DNA of 64,000 nucleotides from Schaalia sp. HMT-172 (GTDB lineage Bacteria; Actinomycetota; Actinomycetes; Actinomycetales; Actinomycetaceae): NCBI RefSeq assembly GCF_030644365.1, contig NZ_CP130058.1, positions 372,001 to 436,000 of the forward strand, read 5' to 3'. Shown piece by piece: positions 28,186 to 36,644 of this stretch (position 1 is its first letter; each line of letters starts with the position of its first letter). The notes under the pieces were generated by a model. It saw only the letters and a program-made list of their open reading frames with translations, ran no database searches and was not told where the DNA came from. The position numbers and the translations under genes were made by a program.

Positions 28186-29511
28186 TCAGGCGGTGGCCGC
28201 GCGGGCCGCGTCAAAGCCGAGCTGCAGGTCGGCGAGGATGTCCTTAATGTTCTCCAGGCCGATCGACAGGCGCACCGTGCCGGGCGCCACGCCGGCCTTG
28301 GCCAGCTCCTCCTCGGTCAGCTGCGAGTGGGTCGTCGAGGCCGGGTGGATGACCAGGGACTTCGCGTCGCCGATGTTGGCGACCACGGGCAGGAGCTGCA
28401 CGCCGTCCGCGAAGGCCCGGCCGGCCTCGTACCCGCCCTTGATGACGAAGGAGAGCAGGCCGCCCGTGCCCAGCGGCGCGTACTTCTTGCCCAGCTCGTA
28501 GTAGGGGGAGGATTCCAGGCCCGCGTAGTTGACGGACTCGACGTCCGGGTGTGCCTCCAGGAAGCGGGCGACCTCCAGCGCGTTGGAGACGTGGCGCTCG
28601 ATGCGCAGGGAGAGGGTCTCGATGCCCTGGGAGATGAGGAAGGCGTTGAAGGGGGAGGTGACGGCGCCCAGGTCGCGGTTGATGAGCGTCTGGATGCGCA
28701 GCAGGAACGCCAGGTTCGCGCCCAGCGCGCCGCCGACGCCCAGGTCACGGGCGTAGACGAGGCCGTGGTAGGACTCGTCCGGCGTGTTATAGAGGGGGAA
28801 ACGCTCGGGCTGGGAGGCAAAGTCGAAGTTGCCCGAGTCAACGATCGCGCCCGCGATCGAGGTGCCGTGGCCGCCCAGGTACTTGGTAGCGGAATGGACG
28901 ACGATGTCGGCGCCCCACTCGATCGGGCGCACCAGGTAGGGGGTGGCGACCGTGTTATCGACGATGAGGGGCACGCCGACCTCGTGGGCGACCGCCGCGA
29001 TGGGCTCGATGTCGAGGATATCGCCCTGTGGGTTGGGGATGGTCTCACCGTAGAAGGCGACCGTCTGGTCATCGGCGAGCGCGCGCCAGGCCTCGGGGTC
29101 GAGCGGGTCGGCGACGAAGCGCGCCTCGATGCCCAGTCGGCCCAGCGTGTTCTTCAGCAGGGTGACGCTGCCGCCGTACAGGGAGGGGGAGGCGACGATG
29201 TTGTTGCCTGCGACCGCCAGGGCGAGGATCGACAGGGCGGTCGCGGATTGGCCGGAGGAGACGAGGAGGCCGCCGACGCCGCCCTCGAGTGCCGCGATGC
29301 GCGCGGCGACGCCGTCGGTCGTCGGGTTGGTCAGGCGCGTGTAGATGGGGCCCAGTTCCTGCAGGGCGAAGCGGCTCGCGGCCTGCGCGGTGTCCTCGAA
29401 GGCGTAGGAGGAGGTTTGGTAGATGGGGAGGGCGGTCGCGCCGGTGGCGGGGTCGAGGTCGTATCCGGCGTGAATCTGCTTGGTTTCGAAGGACCAGTCG
29501 TTGGCGGTCAT
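28186..29511 (-). CDS. metY: O-acetylhomoserine sulfhydrylase
   Basis: Forms homocysteine from O-acetylhomoserine and sulfide in the cytoplasm. The product has 441 residues and belongs to the Cys/Met-metabolism PLP family: the PLP lysine is in HSATKYLGGHGTS, with DNTVATPYLVRP before it and RLSIGLENIKDIL near the C-terminus. AAGGAG lies upstream of the ATG. It pairs with metX as a direct-sulfhydrylation route. A leader with exclusive hairpins lies 100-140 bases upstream of the start. Confidence 0.95.
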   Translation of the reverse strand: MTANDWSFETKQIHAGYDLDPATGATALPIYQTSSYAFEDTAQAASRFALQELGPIYTRLTNPTTDGVAARIAALEGGVGGLLVSSGQSATALSILALAVAGNNIVASPSLYGGSVTLLKNTLGRLGIEARFVADPLDPEAWRALADDQTVAFYGETIPNPQGDILDIEPIAAVAHEVGVPLIVDNTVATPYLVRPIEWGADIVVHSATKYLGGHGTSIAGAIVDSGNFDFASQPERFPLYNTPDESYHGLVYARDLGVGGALGANLAFLLRIQTLINRDLGAVTSPFNAFLISQGIETLSLRIERHVSNALEVARFLEAHPDVESVNYAGLESSPYYELGKKYAPLGTGGLLSFVIKGGYEAGRAFADGVQLLPVVANIGDAKSLVIHPASTTHSQLTEEELAKAGVAPGTVRLSIGLENIKDILADLQLGFDAARAATA

Positions 29512-29614
29512 GTAGCGGCTCCTTGGGTTGGGGGTGTGTCGTCTCTGATTCCCCTCTGGCGGGCCGCTGATGCGGTGATAAGAACATGCGTCGAGGCGCG
29601 TCCCGCTGTTGGGG

Positions 29615-29652
29615 GACTGCGCGGCAGTCGCTGGTGCTGACGCGCAGTCAGC
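29615..29652 (-). promoter_or_regulatory. alternating hairpins in the metY leader
   Basis: Two adjacent hairpins, GACTGC/GCAGTC (29615-29629) and GCTGAC/GTCAGC (29636-29652), compete with one longer pairing of GACTGCGCG (29615-29623) with CGCGCAGTC (29641-29649). The region lies in the 460-bp divergent gap between metY and the NlpC/P60 gene, upstream of metY on its coding strand. It does not match a SAM riboswitch I can recognise. The rest of the gap shows no gene and probably carries both promoters. Confidence 0.45.
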
Positions 29653-29971
29653 GGCACATTCGACGGTTCATGTCTCCATTCTTTGTCATGGGCGAGGCCG
29701 GGGCGCGCTGGTCCCGGATGGTGGACTTGTGTAACAGCCGGGGCGAGGAGCCGGCATGTGTGAGCAGACTCATAGTGATGGTTGAAAGTGGGATAACGAG
29801 GCCGGTAATTGCGCGGTAATCATGGTGCTGATGTTACTAATGTTGTAAATGATGCATGTGTGAAAGTTGGGTTTTATGGTGCGTTTGTTGCCAAGCGTGA
29901 CGAAAGTGGATAGGCTTTTTCCCAGTACGCGCCCGCGGGCGCACCTGTTCACGCAACGGAATGAGACGACG

Positions 29972-31339
29972 ATGAGACGACGCGGAACCATCCGCCTGGG
30001 CCTGACGGCACTCGCCGCCAGCGCCCTGCTGGTCCTGCCCCAGATGGCGCAAGCGGCTCCCTCCGAAGAGGAGATCGCTGCCGCCCAGGCCGCCGAAGAG
30101 GCCGCAAAAATGAGCGTCGCCGAAATCGAGGTCAAGCTGGCGGAAGTCAACGCGAGCGCCGCCACGGCCACGCAGAACGCGCAGATGGCCGGCGAGGACC
30201 TCAACGAGGCCAAGCTCGCCCTGGATGAGGCGACCAAGACCGCGGACAAGGCCTCGTCCGACGCCGACGCCGCCGAAGCCGCCTTCGAGGAGGGCAAGCA
30301 GCAGATCGCCTCCGTCGCCCAGACCGCCTACCGAGGCGGCGGTGGCACGCTCGACTCGCTCGCCCCCTACCTCGATTCCGATGGACTGCGCAGCGTCGAA
30401 ACCAAGCAGGCCGGCATCAACTCATTCTCCTCCTCCGCCGAGGCGAAGATGCAGAACGTCGCAGCCCTCGAGCAGGTCGCCAAGGTCACCCGCGACGCGG
30501 CAAGCGCCGCGCGCGACAGCCAGCAGGCCGCCACCGACGAGGTCCAGGCGCGCACCGACGCCGCCAACAAGGCGGCCTCCGACGCGCAGAACCGCGCCTC
30601 CATCGTCGCGGCCCAGCGCGACTCCTACGTGCAGGAGCTCGCCACCAAGCAGAACACCACGGTCGACCTGATCAACCAGCGCGAGGCCGCCCTCGAGGCC
30701 GAACGTCAAGAGGCCGCCCGCGTCGCCGCCGAACAGGCCGCCGCCGCGCTCGAGGCGCAGCGCCAGGCAGACGCCGCCGCCGAAGCACAGCGCCAGGCCG
30801 ACGCCGCCGCGCAGGCCGCCGCTCAGGCCCCCGCGCCTTCCTCTTCCGACAGCGGCTCGTCGTGGGATAACGACGATGACGACGACTACGTCGCACCCTC
30901 CTCCTCCAACGAGGAACCCAGCTACTCCTACGAGGAGCCCAGCTACTCCTACGAGGAACCCTCCTACTCCTACGGTGGAGCCTCCACCGCCATCGCAACC
31001 GCGCAGAGCTACCTCGGCGTGCCCTACGTGTGGGGCGGCGAGTCCTACGGCGGCGTCGACTGCTCCGGCCTGACGATGCTCGCGTGGGGCAGCGCGGGCG
31101 TGGATCTGCCTCACCTCTCGCGCGCCCAATACGGCTACGGGACGCACGTGCCGATCGGTTCCATGGAAGCCGGCGACCTGATCTTCTGGTCCTCCAACGG
31201 CACACAGTCCGGCATCTACCACGTCGCCATCTACCTGGGCGGCGGCCAGATGATCGAGGCTCCCACCTTCGGCGTGCCCGTGCGCATCACCGGCGTGTAC
31301 AGCTGGGGATCCATCATGCCTTACGCCGTCAGGCTCTGA
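29972..31339 (+). CDS. secreted coiled-coil NlpC/P60 peptidoglycan endopeptidase
   Basis: Cuts peptide stems of peptidoglycan outside the cell, as RipA-like enzymes do at division. The product has 455 residues: a signal peptide ending near AQA-AP, a long coiled coil rich in Ala/Glu/Gln (about residues 28-275), an acidic Ser linker, three repeats of EEPSYSY, then an NlpC/P60 domain. The catalytic Cys is in GVDCSGLTM and the His in GIYHVAIYLGGG; GDLIFW is also present. The ATG at 29972 begins the signal peptide. The coiled coil probably restrains the enzyme, by analogy with RipA. Confidence 0.92.
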   Translation: MRRRGTIRLGLTALAASALLVLPQMAQAAPSEEEIAAAQAAEEAAKMSVAEIEVKLAEVNASAATATQNAQMAGEDLNEAKLALDEATKTADKASSDADAAEAAFEEGKQQIASVAQTAYRGGGGTLDSLAPYLDSDGLRSVETKQAGINSFSSSAEAKMQNVAALEQVAKVTRDAASAARDSQQAATDEVQARTDAANKAASDAQNRASIVAAQRDSYVQELATKQNTTVDLINQREAALEAERQEAARVAAEQAAAALEAQRQADAAAEAQRQADAAAQAAAQAPAPSSSDSGSSWDNDDDDDYVAPSSSNEEPSYSYEEPSYSYEEPSYSYGGASTAIATAQSYLGVPYVWGGESYGGVDCSGLTMLAWGSAGVDLPHLSRAQYGYGTHVPIGSMEAGDLIFWSSNGTQSGIYHVAIYLGGGQMIEAPTFGVPVRITGVYSWGSIMPYAVRL

Positions 31340-31356
31340 GCTTTCCAGCAAGGCGG

Positions 31357-31386
31357 GCGGGGGTCGCGCAGTCGCGCGGCCCCCGC
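31357..31386 (+). terminator. terminator hairpin after the NlpC/P60 gene
   Basis: GCGGGGGTCGCGC pairs with GCGCGGCCCCCGC with one wobble and a short loop, 18 bases past the stop codon. Confidence 0.7.
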
Positions 31387-31450
31387 CTCGTCATCCCAGC
31401 AGCGCAACCGCCCCCTGGACGCCGCTGCCCGCCCTGGCCTCGTCCTCGGA

Positions 31451-31456
31451 TAGCAT
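31451..31456 (+). promoter_or_regulatory. -10 box for a leaderless transcript
   Basis: TAGCAT lies six bases before the ATG at 31463, with no ribosome binding site between them. Confidence 0.5.
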
Positions 31457-31462
31457 GAAGGC

Positions 31463-32188
31463 ATGGAGAACTCAGCCCTTCAGAGCGACCGACACGAACC
31501 CGGCGCCACGTCGGCCGACGAAGAGGTGTCCGTCCCGCTTGACAACTCCACCAAGCGCGCATTCCGGGTCTTTGTCGGACTTATCCTGATCGTCGTGTAC
31601 GGGCTGTTCTGGCGATTCGGCCTGCGCGGCTCGTGGGGACAATGGTCGATGCGCGCGCAGATGGCGGCCGCCGTCATCCCCACCTTCTTCATCCTCCTGT
31701 GGGTCCCCGTGGTCTGGGCCTCGCTTCGGTGGATGCTCCGCGACTTCATCAGGGCCCAGAAGTCTCCCCTCCTCGCTAAGCACGCGAAGGAGCCTCGCCC
31801 CTTCGCCGCCGCCTTCTCCTTTGTCTTCACTGCCGGCATCCTCGCGTTCGTCGCCTCCCGGGCATGGGGAAGCTACGGCCTCGCGGTCCAGGACTGGTGG
31901 GACGGGCCGACCCGACACGAGAACGTGAGCTGCCAGAACGTGCGCGAAGAGGAGGACGAGACCTTCCTGAAGCGCGCAAACAAGACCTACGTCATCTTCG
32001 ACCTGGTGGGCGCCGACGGATACTCTCAGCACTTTGAGCTCAGGCTGTCCGACCTAGAGAAGGAGATGGAACGCGAGGATAGCCCCTACATCACCATCAT
32101 GACCCTGTGCGAGGCGCAGGCCCCCGGCTTCGGCGTCTCCGTCTACGAGCGCACGGGCACCGTCGCCGAGGCCTGGCGACGCGACTAG
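31463..32188 (+). CDS. three-helix membrane protein of a local tandem family, member 1
   Basis: The product has 241 residues with about three transmembrane helices (near residues 33-52, 72-92 and 113-140) and an exported C-terminal domain. That domain has two conserved cysteines, in VSCQN and LCEAQAPG, and ends with GTVAEAW. The same pattern (SC ... ACR.EG..IGI.VY..TG...AW) occurs in the three genes that follow, defining a local family. The cysteines are probably disulfide-bonded outside the cell. No similarity to a named family was recognised. The start has the leaderless arrangement. Confidence 0.75.
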   Translation: MENSALQSDRHEPGATSADEEVSVPLDNSTKRAFRVFVGLILIVVYGLFWRFGLRGSWGQWSMRAQMAAAVIPTFFILLWVPVVWASLRWMLRDFIRAQKSPLLAKHAKEPRPFAAAFSFVFTAGILAFVASRAWGSYGLAVQDWWDGPTRHENVSCQNVREEEDETFLKRANKTYVIFDLVGADGYSQHFELRLSDLEKEMEREDSPYITIMTLCEAQAPGFGVSVYERTGTVAEAWRRD

Positions 32189-32317
32189 GGGACGCGGCGC
32201 GAGCGCGGGGGGTCGCGGCGGTGCTCGCTCCCGGCCCGTCTGGTTGAGTCGCGCTGTTCGGGGGCGGGCCGCTCCCGCTGATTGATACTGCCTCGGGGAC
32301 AGGGGTGAGGGTTGGGC

Positions 32318-32323
32318 TATTGT
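32318..32323 (+). promoter_or_regulatory. -10 box for family member 2
   Basis: TATTGT lies six bases before the ATG at 32330; the same arrangement recurs 857 bp downstream. Confidence 0.55.
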
Positions 32324-32329
32324 GGCCGC

Positions 32330-33058
32330 ATGGCAACGACCTCGGATACGGCTGCGCAGACGGCCCGCGGTAACGGGATGAATTGGCTCTTCACCTCAAA
32401 GAATCTGACACCTGCGCAGCGGCGTTTGAAGCGAGTCATCATCGGCATCTGGGTCATCCTGGCATACGGCGTGGTGTGTGTCTTGGTGGGGAATGACCCG
32501 TGGACGATATGGAGGCTGTACGGAGGCCTTGCCGCCCTTGGGGTGCCGCTCCTGGTTCTCGTGTTCTGGTTCCCGGTTGTCTGGGCCTCGTTGCGGTGGC
32601 TCGCGCGAGTGGCCTGGAGGTGCGTCGTTCCGTCGTCGTCGGGCAGGCGCGGCGGCGTGTTGTCGCTCCTCGCTCCACTCCTTGGGCTCGGGGCGGCCAC
32701 GTCGATCCTGTGGGCGGTCGGGTACGCCTCGCTGTATTACCTGACCCCCTACGTCCAGGATTGGCGTTTGGGAACGGTGCGCCACGAGGCCGTCACGTGT
32801 CGGGATTTCCGGGTGGACAACAGCATTGCGAACTACGGCAGAGGTAACGCTAGGGTGATGTACGAGTTCGAGTTGGTCAGCTCGGACGGCTCGTCGTGGA
32901 AATACAGGGAAGAAAAGAAGTGGATGGATCACAGGGTGGAGGCCGGCGAACAGCCCTACGCGACGGTGATAGAGGCGTGCCGCTCAGAGGGTGCGGAGAT
33001 CGGGATCGTCGTGTACCCCCACTCGGGAACCATTATCGAGGCGTGGAGGAATCACTGA
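32330..33058 (+). CDS. membrane protein of the local tandem family, member 2
   Basis: The product has 242 residues from the ATG at 32330. There are hydrophobic helices near residues 32-50, 58-80 and 100-125, then an exported domain with VTCRDF and EACRSEGAEIGIVVY, ending EAWRNH. It is nearly identical to member 3 and more distant from member 1. The upstream TTG of the same frame is not used in this call because the -10 box overlaps it. Confidence 0.75.
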   Translation: MATTSDTAAQTARGNGMNWLFTSKNLTPAQRRLKRVIIGIWVILAYGVVCVLVGNDPWTIWRLYGGLAALGVPLLVLVFWFPVVWASLRWLARVAWRCVVPSSSGRRGGVLSLLAPLLGLGAATSILWAVGYASLYYLTPYVQDWRLGTVRHEAVTCRDFRVDNSIANYGRGNARVMYEFELVSSDGSSWKYREEKKWMDHRVEAGEQPYATVIEACRSEGAEIGIVVYPHSGTIIEAWRNH

Positions 33059-33174
33059 CGCTGCTCACTTCACGCCGGTGCTCGCTCCCGGCCCGTCTGG
33101 TTGAGTCACGTTGTTCGGGGGCGGGCCGCTCCCGCTGATTGACACTGCCTGGGGGACAGGGGTGAGGATTGGGC

Positions 33175-33180
33175 TATTGT
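33175..33180 (+). promoter_or_regulatory. -10 box for family member 3
   Basis: TATTGT lies six bases before the ATG at 33187, duplicated from 32318. Confidence 0.55.
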
Positions 33181-33186
33181 TGTCGC

Positions 33187-33915
33187 ATGGCAACGACCTC
33201 GGATACGGCTGCGCAGACGGCCCCCGGTAATGTGATGAATAAGCTCTTCACCTCGAAGAATCTGACGCCCGCGCAGAGGCGCATGAGGTGGGTGATCATC
33301 GGTATCTGGGTCATCCAGGCGTACATCGTGGTGTGTGTCTTGGTGGGGGTCGACCCGTGGACGATATGGAGGCTGTACGCGGGCCTTGCCGGCCTTGGGG
33401 TGCCGCTCCTGGTTCTCGTGTTCTGGTTCCCGGTTGTCTGGGCGTCGTTGCGGTGGCTCGCGCGGGTGGTCTGGAGGTGCGTCGTTCCGTCGTCGTCGGG
33501 CAGGCGCGGAGGAGTTCTGTCGCTCCTCGCTCCGCTCCTTGGGCTCGGGGCGGCCACGTCGATCCTATGGGCGTTTGGGTACGCCTCGCTGTATTTCCTG
33601 ACCCCCTACGTCCAGGATTGGCGTTCGGGAACGGTGCGCCACGAGGCCGTCACGTGCCGTGATTTCGACGTGGACAACAGCGTCACGAACTCCGGCAACG
33701 GTCACGCCAGGGCACAGTACGTGTTCGAGTTGGTCAGCTCTGACGGCTCGTCGTGGGAGTACAGGGAACGCAAGAGCTGGATGGATGACAGGGTGGAGGC
33801 GGGCGAACAGCCCTACGCGACGGTCATTGACGCGTGCCGCTCAGAGGGTGCGGAGATCGGGATCGTCGTGTATCCGCACTCGGGAACCATTATCGAGGCG
33901 TGGAGGAATCACTGA
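33187..33915 (+). CDS. membrane protein of the local tandem family, member 3
   Basis: The product has 242 residues and is the duplicate of member 2. Most differences from member 2 lie in the exported domain (for example DVDNSVTNSGNGHARAQY against RVDNSIANYGRGNARVMY), while helices and the Cys-containing ends are conserved. This hints at divergence of the exposed surface after duplication; only a codon-level comparison would show selection. Confidence 0.75.
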   Translation: MATTSDTAAQTAPGNVMNKLFTSKNLTPAQRRMRWVIIGIWVIQAYIVVCVLVGVDPWTIWRLYAGLAGLGVPLLVLVFWFPVVWASLRWLARVVWRCVVPSSSGRRGGVLSLLAPLLGLGAATSILWAFGYASLYFLTPYVQDWRSGTVRHEAVTCRDFDVDNSVTNSGNGHARAQYVFELVSSDGSSWEYRERKSWMDDRVEAGEQPYATVIDACRSEGAEIGIVVYPHSGTIIEAWRNH

Positions 33916-34117
33916 CGCTGCTCACTTCACGCCGGTGCGAGGCGGGGGCCAAGGGTGCCGCTGGATCGCGCGCTGGGAGATACGATTGGCGAGTGACATA
34001 TCGACGAGTCAGCATCGGGAGAAGCCGCGTCGGGGGATGCCTGCGCGGGTGAAGCGACGCGGGCGAGTTCTTCGAGCGGGGCGGCGGGCAGTTCCCAGGG
34101 TGAGATGAGCGGTTGCG

Positions 34118-34579
34118 GTGGCCGCGTGGCCCTTCCGCTTCGTGTTCTCCCTGCGCGCGGCGGACGTGGGGTGGGGGAGTGTGGGCTGGTTTGCTGCCCT
34201 GACTGTTCCGTTTCTTGTCACCGCTCTCGTGACGGGCGGCGTCGCGTGGCGGGGCTACTCGTATGCCGCTCCAGCCCTGGCCGACAGCCGGTCGGGGCCG
34301 GTTCGCTACGAGTCGGTGAGCTGCGACGGGATGTATCGGGCCGTCAAGCACACCAACGATGATGCTGGCGACATCGAGTACGTCTCCATGACGCTGACGA
34401 GCCCCGACGGGCTTGACCTTCCGGTGCGCGTCGCGTCGGCCGAGTTTGACCGTGGACTTCGCGCCCACGACGAGCCCTACGTCACGGTGATGGATGCATG
34501 TCGCGCCGAGGGGATGAAGATTGGGATCTCCGTGTATCAACACACGGGCATCGTCGTCGATGCTTGGAAAACAAACTGA
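34118..34579 (+). CDS. short member 4 of the local membrane-protein family
   Basis: The product has 153 residues from GTG 34118 and lacks the N-terminal half of its relatives. It keeps one or two hydrophobic segments (about residues 22-45) and the exported domain with VSCDGM, DACRAEGMKIGISVYQHTG and a terminal AW. An in-frame stop lies just upstream at 34106, and the 200 bp before it hold only short out-of-frame coding potential, so the gene may be a 5'-truncated remnant still able to be translated. The start is uncertain. Confidence 0.55.
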   Translation: MAAWPFRFVFSLRAADVGWGSVGWFAALTVPFLVTALVTGGVAWRGYSYAAPALADSRSGPVRYESVSCDGMYRAVKHTNDDAGDIEYVSMTLTSPDGLDLPVRVASAEFDRGLRAHDEPYVTVMDACRAEGMKIGISVYQHTGIVVDAWKTN

Positions 34580-34621
34580 TGGTCTGGTAAGTTGGGCGAG
34601 TTGTGACGAAAGGACACGGCG

Positions 34622-34939
34622 ATGGCAGACATCGACATTAATACAGACTCGTGGCGGACTCACGCGGGTGATACTGCTGGTATCGGCAAGACGGTGGAGC
34701 AGGGTGGAAGCGCGTACATGGCCGCCTTGGACGGCAACGTCTTCGGAGTCTTCACGCCCTTGATTCTTCCGGCCTACACGGCGGTGTCACAAATCTTCGC
34801 CCAACGTAACACCGAATTCGGTCAGCGTGTTCAAAAGGGGGCCGAGCTCCTCAAGAATGCCGCCAATGACTTCGATCGAAATGAGCAAACCTTGCAGGAG
34901 CGTTTCAACTCGATCGGTCAGCAGATTGGGGAACACTGA
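34622..34939 (+). CDS. ESX-type small helical protein
   Basis: The product has 105 residues, begins MADIDINTDSWRTHAGDTAG and looks like two helices with a central turn, as in WXG100-related proteins, but the turn reads NVFGVFTP rather than WXG. GAAAGGACAC precedes the ATG. Its stop overlaps the next start by one base (TGATG), so it is co-translated with the large putative effector and may be its partner for type VII export. Inference from size, helix pattern and position. Confidence 0.65.
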   Translation: MADIDINTDSWRTHAGDTAGIGKTVEQGGSAYMAALDGNVFGVFTPLILPAYTAVSQIFAQRNTEFGQRVQKGAELLKNAANDFDRNEQTLQERFNSIGQQIGEH

Positions 34940-36417
34940 TGGTATCTTCCGTTGAGATTGCCAAGCCAAAGTCAAACTGTGAGGCGGATTGGCTCAAAGA
35001 TGCCGGCATTGTCGGCGATATTCGGGACCTCTGGAAGTCGAAGTCAGCTCTCGACGCGACGCTTAACAGTATTGGAGTCGTCGCTGACCTGGTTGATGCG
35101 GCGGTGAATCCGATCAAGACGGGGGTGTCGTGGGCCGTCAACTGGATCATCTCCCACATTGCTCCGCTGCCGGACATGCTCCAGCAGTTCACGGGCGACC
35201 CCGAGAAGGTAGAGGCCGCTGCCCTCACCTGGGAACGCATCGGGGACCAGTGGACGCAAGCCGCAGCGGAGCTTGAAGCAGCGGTCGCGGCGGGGCTCGA
35301 CGCCCAGGTCTGCCGTACCCTCAGTGCCTACAAAGTTCAGATTGGAAGCGTCATCGAGACCTTTCGGTCGTTGGGCGACGCATGCAAGATCGTTGCGACA
35401 TGCCTCAATATTTTGTCCGCCATGGTCAAGATCGTCTACGATCTCACCCGCGAGGCCATCGGTGACCTGATCGGTACTTTCGTTCAGTCGGTGGCGGAAG
35501 CCGTGGGCACCGTCGGGCTCGCAGTCCCCGCCATCATCGCTCAGATCTCCGCGACCGTGTCAAAGTGGGTCACTCGTATCACGACGAAGGGCAAGCAGGT
35601 CCTCAATGGGTTCCAGGAGGCTCTGAAATCCTTCACGAAGCTGGATGGTGTCCTTGAGAAGCTCGGCGGTGCGCTCAAGAAGCTCTTTTCTCATGTCGGT
35701 GACGTTCCCGATAAGGTTCATGATGCGTGGAAGGCCGGAAAGCATAAGGTTGACGACCTCGCGGATGGCGTTGAGGATGCGTGGAAGGCCGGAAAGCATA
35801 AGGTTGACGACCTCGCGGATGGCGTTGAGGATGCGTGGAAGGCAGGAAAGCATAAGGTTGACGACCTCGCGGATGGCGTTGAGGATGCGTGGAAATCTGG
35901 AAAACGTAAGATCGGTGATTTCGTCGACGACCCGAAGGCTGCCCTGAAGGCAGGCGCGGATAAGATCGGTGATCTCGCCGAGGATGCGTGGAAGGCAGGA
36001 AAGCATAAGGTTGACGACTTCACGGATGGCGTGAAAGATGCCTGGGCGACTGGCAAACGCGGAGTTGGCGAATTTATCGACGACCCGAGAGCCGCGATGA
36101 AAGCCGGAGGCGAGAAGGCCCATGAGTTTTACAGCTCAACCGTTAGGAAGCCGATTGACTACATGGGGAAACCGTCGGAGTATGCCGAGGAAGTCGGCAA
36201 ACAGTGGGGAGAAAAGGCCACTCGCTTCATATATCGAGGCCAATCCGCTGAGCGACTCGAAAAGCTTGACGAATTCTTTGCGCGCGGCGATCGCGCCATC
36301 CCCTTCAAAAAGGCGCGAGACGCGCTGAGTGACGTCAATGATTACAAGGAGCTCTGGAAAAAGACTACGGAAGTCTACGGACAGTCGGGTCTGCCCTCGC
36401 AGAACAAAGAGGACTAG
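34939..36417 (+). CDS. putative type VII-secreted repeat protein
   Basis: The product has 492 residues. The N-terminal 200 residues are helical, with a WERIGDQWTQAAAELEAAV segment typical of WXG/LXG-like export domains and hydrophobic helices around residues 150-215. The middle holds 18-residue repeats (DAWKAGKHKVDDLADGVE three times, then diverged copies with DDPKAALKAG and DDPRAAMKAG). The C-terminal 110 residues contain no toxin motif I recognise. It is translationally coupled to the ESX-like gene upstream and ended by a strong hairpin. It could be a polymorphic toxin, a structural ESX substrate or a surface protein. Confidence 0.65.
   Translation: MVSSVEIAKPKSNCEADWLKDAGIVGDIRDLWKSKSALDATLNSIGVVADLVDAAVNPIKTGVSWAVNWIISHIAPLPDMLQQFTGDPEKVEAAALTWERIGDQWTQAAAELEAAVAAGLDAQVCRTLSAYKVQIGSVIETFRSLGDACKIVATCLNILSAMVKIVYDLTREAIGDLIGTFVQSVAEAVGTVGLAVPAIIAQISATVSKWVTRITTKGKQVLNGFQEALKSFTKLDGVLEKLGGALKKLFSHVGDVPDKVHDAWKAGKHKVDDLADGVEDAWKAGKHKVDDLADGVEDAWKAGKHKVDDLADGVEDAWKSGKRKIGDFVDDPKAALKAGADKIGDLAEDAWKAGKHKVDDFTDGVKDAWATGKRGVGEFIDDPRAAMKAGGEKAHEFYSSTVRKPIDYMGKPSEYAEEVGKQWGEKATRFIYRGQSAERLEKLDEFFARGDRAIPFKKARDALSDVNDYKELWKKTTEVYGQSGLPSQNKED
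35722..35883 (+). repeat. three 54-bp tandem repeats in the putative ESX substrate
   Basis: Units at 35722-35775, 35776-35829 and 35830-35883 are nearly identical at the DNA level and stay in frame; degenerate copies continue to about 36110. The repeats are Lys/Asp-rich amphipathic helices. Confidence 0.9.
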
Positions 36418-36422
36418 CATGC

Positions 36423-36458
36423 CTGCCCGTGCGCCCCGCAGGCGGGGCGCACGGGCAG
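36423..36458 (+). terminator. terminator hairpin after the putative ESX substrate
   Basis: CTGCCCGTGCGCCCCGC (36423-36439) pairs perfectly with its complement (36442-36458) with a two-base nominal loop. Confidence 0.85.
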
Positions 36459-36644
36459 CGTCAACAGGGCTATAGGACAAGACGTGTTGGTCGTGGCTCG
36501 GTCCCAGGCATCGTCGAGGGCGGTGTCGTTGGGCTAGCGTGCTCGCGCCGCAGCTCCTCAGACAGGATGTGCCCCATCGTGAAGATTTCACCTGATTGGG
36601 AGCATTCGACCCGTGAGGGAGCGTGGCACCAGGGGTAATGGTGC

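Larger units (their letters stand above)
32219..33932 (+). repeat. tandem 857-bp duplication covering two genes and their promoters
   Basis: Unit 1 (32219-33075) and unit 2 (33076-33932) match from promoter to past the stop codon. The -10 boxes, starts and stops are each exactly 857 bp apart. Differences are scattered single bases, so the duplication is fairly recent but not immediate. Confidence 0.9.

Noticed and set aside
29512-29700. SAM riboswitch before metY
   Set aside because: None of the conserved SAM-I, SAM-II or SAM-IV core words could be recognised; only the local alternating hairpins are reported.
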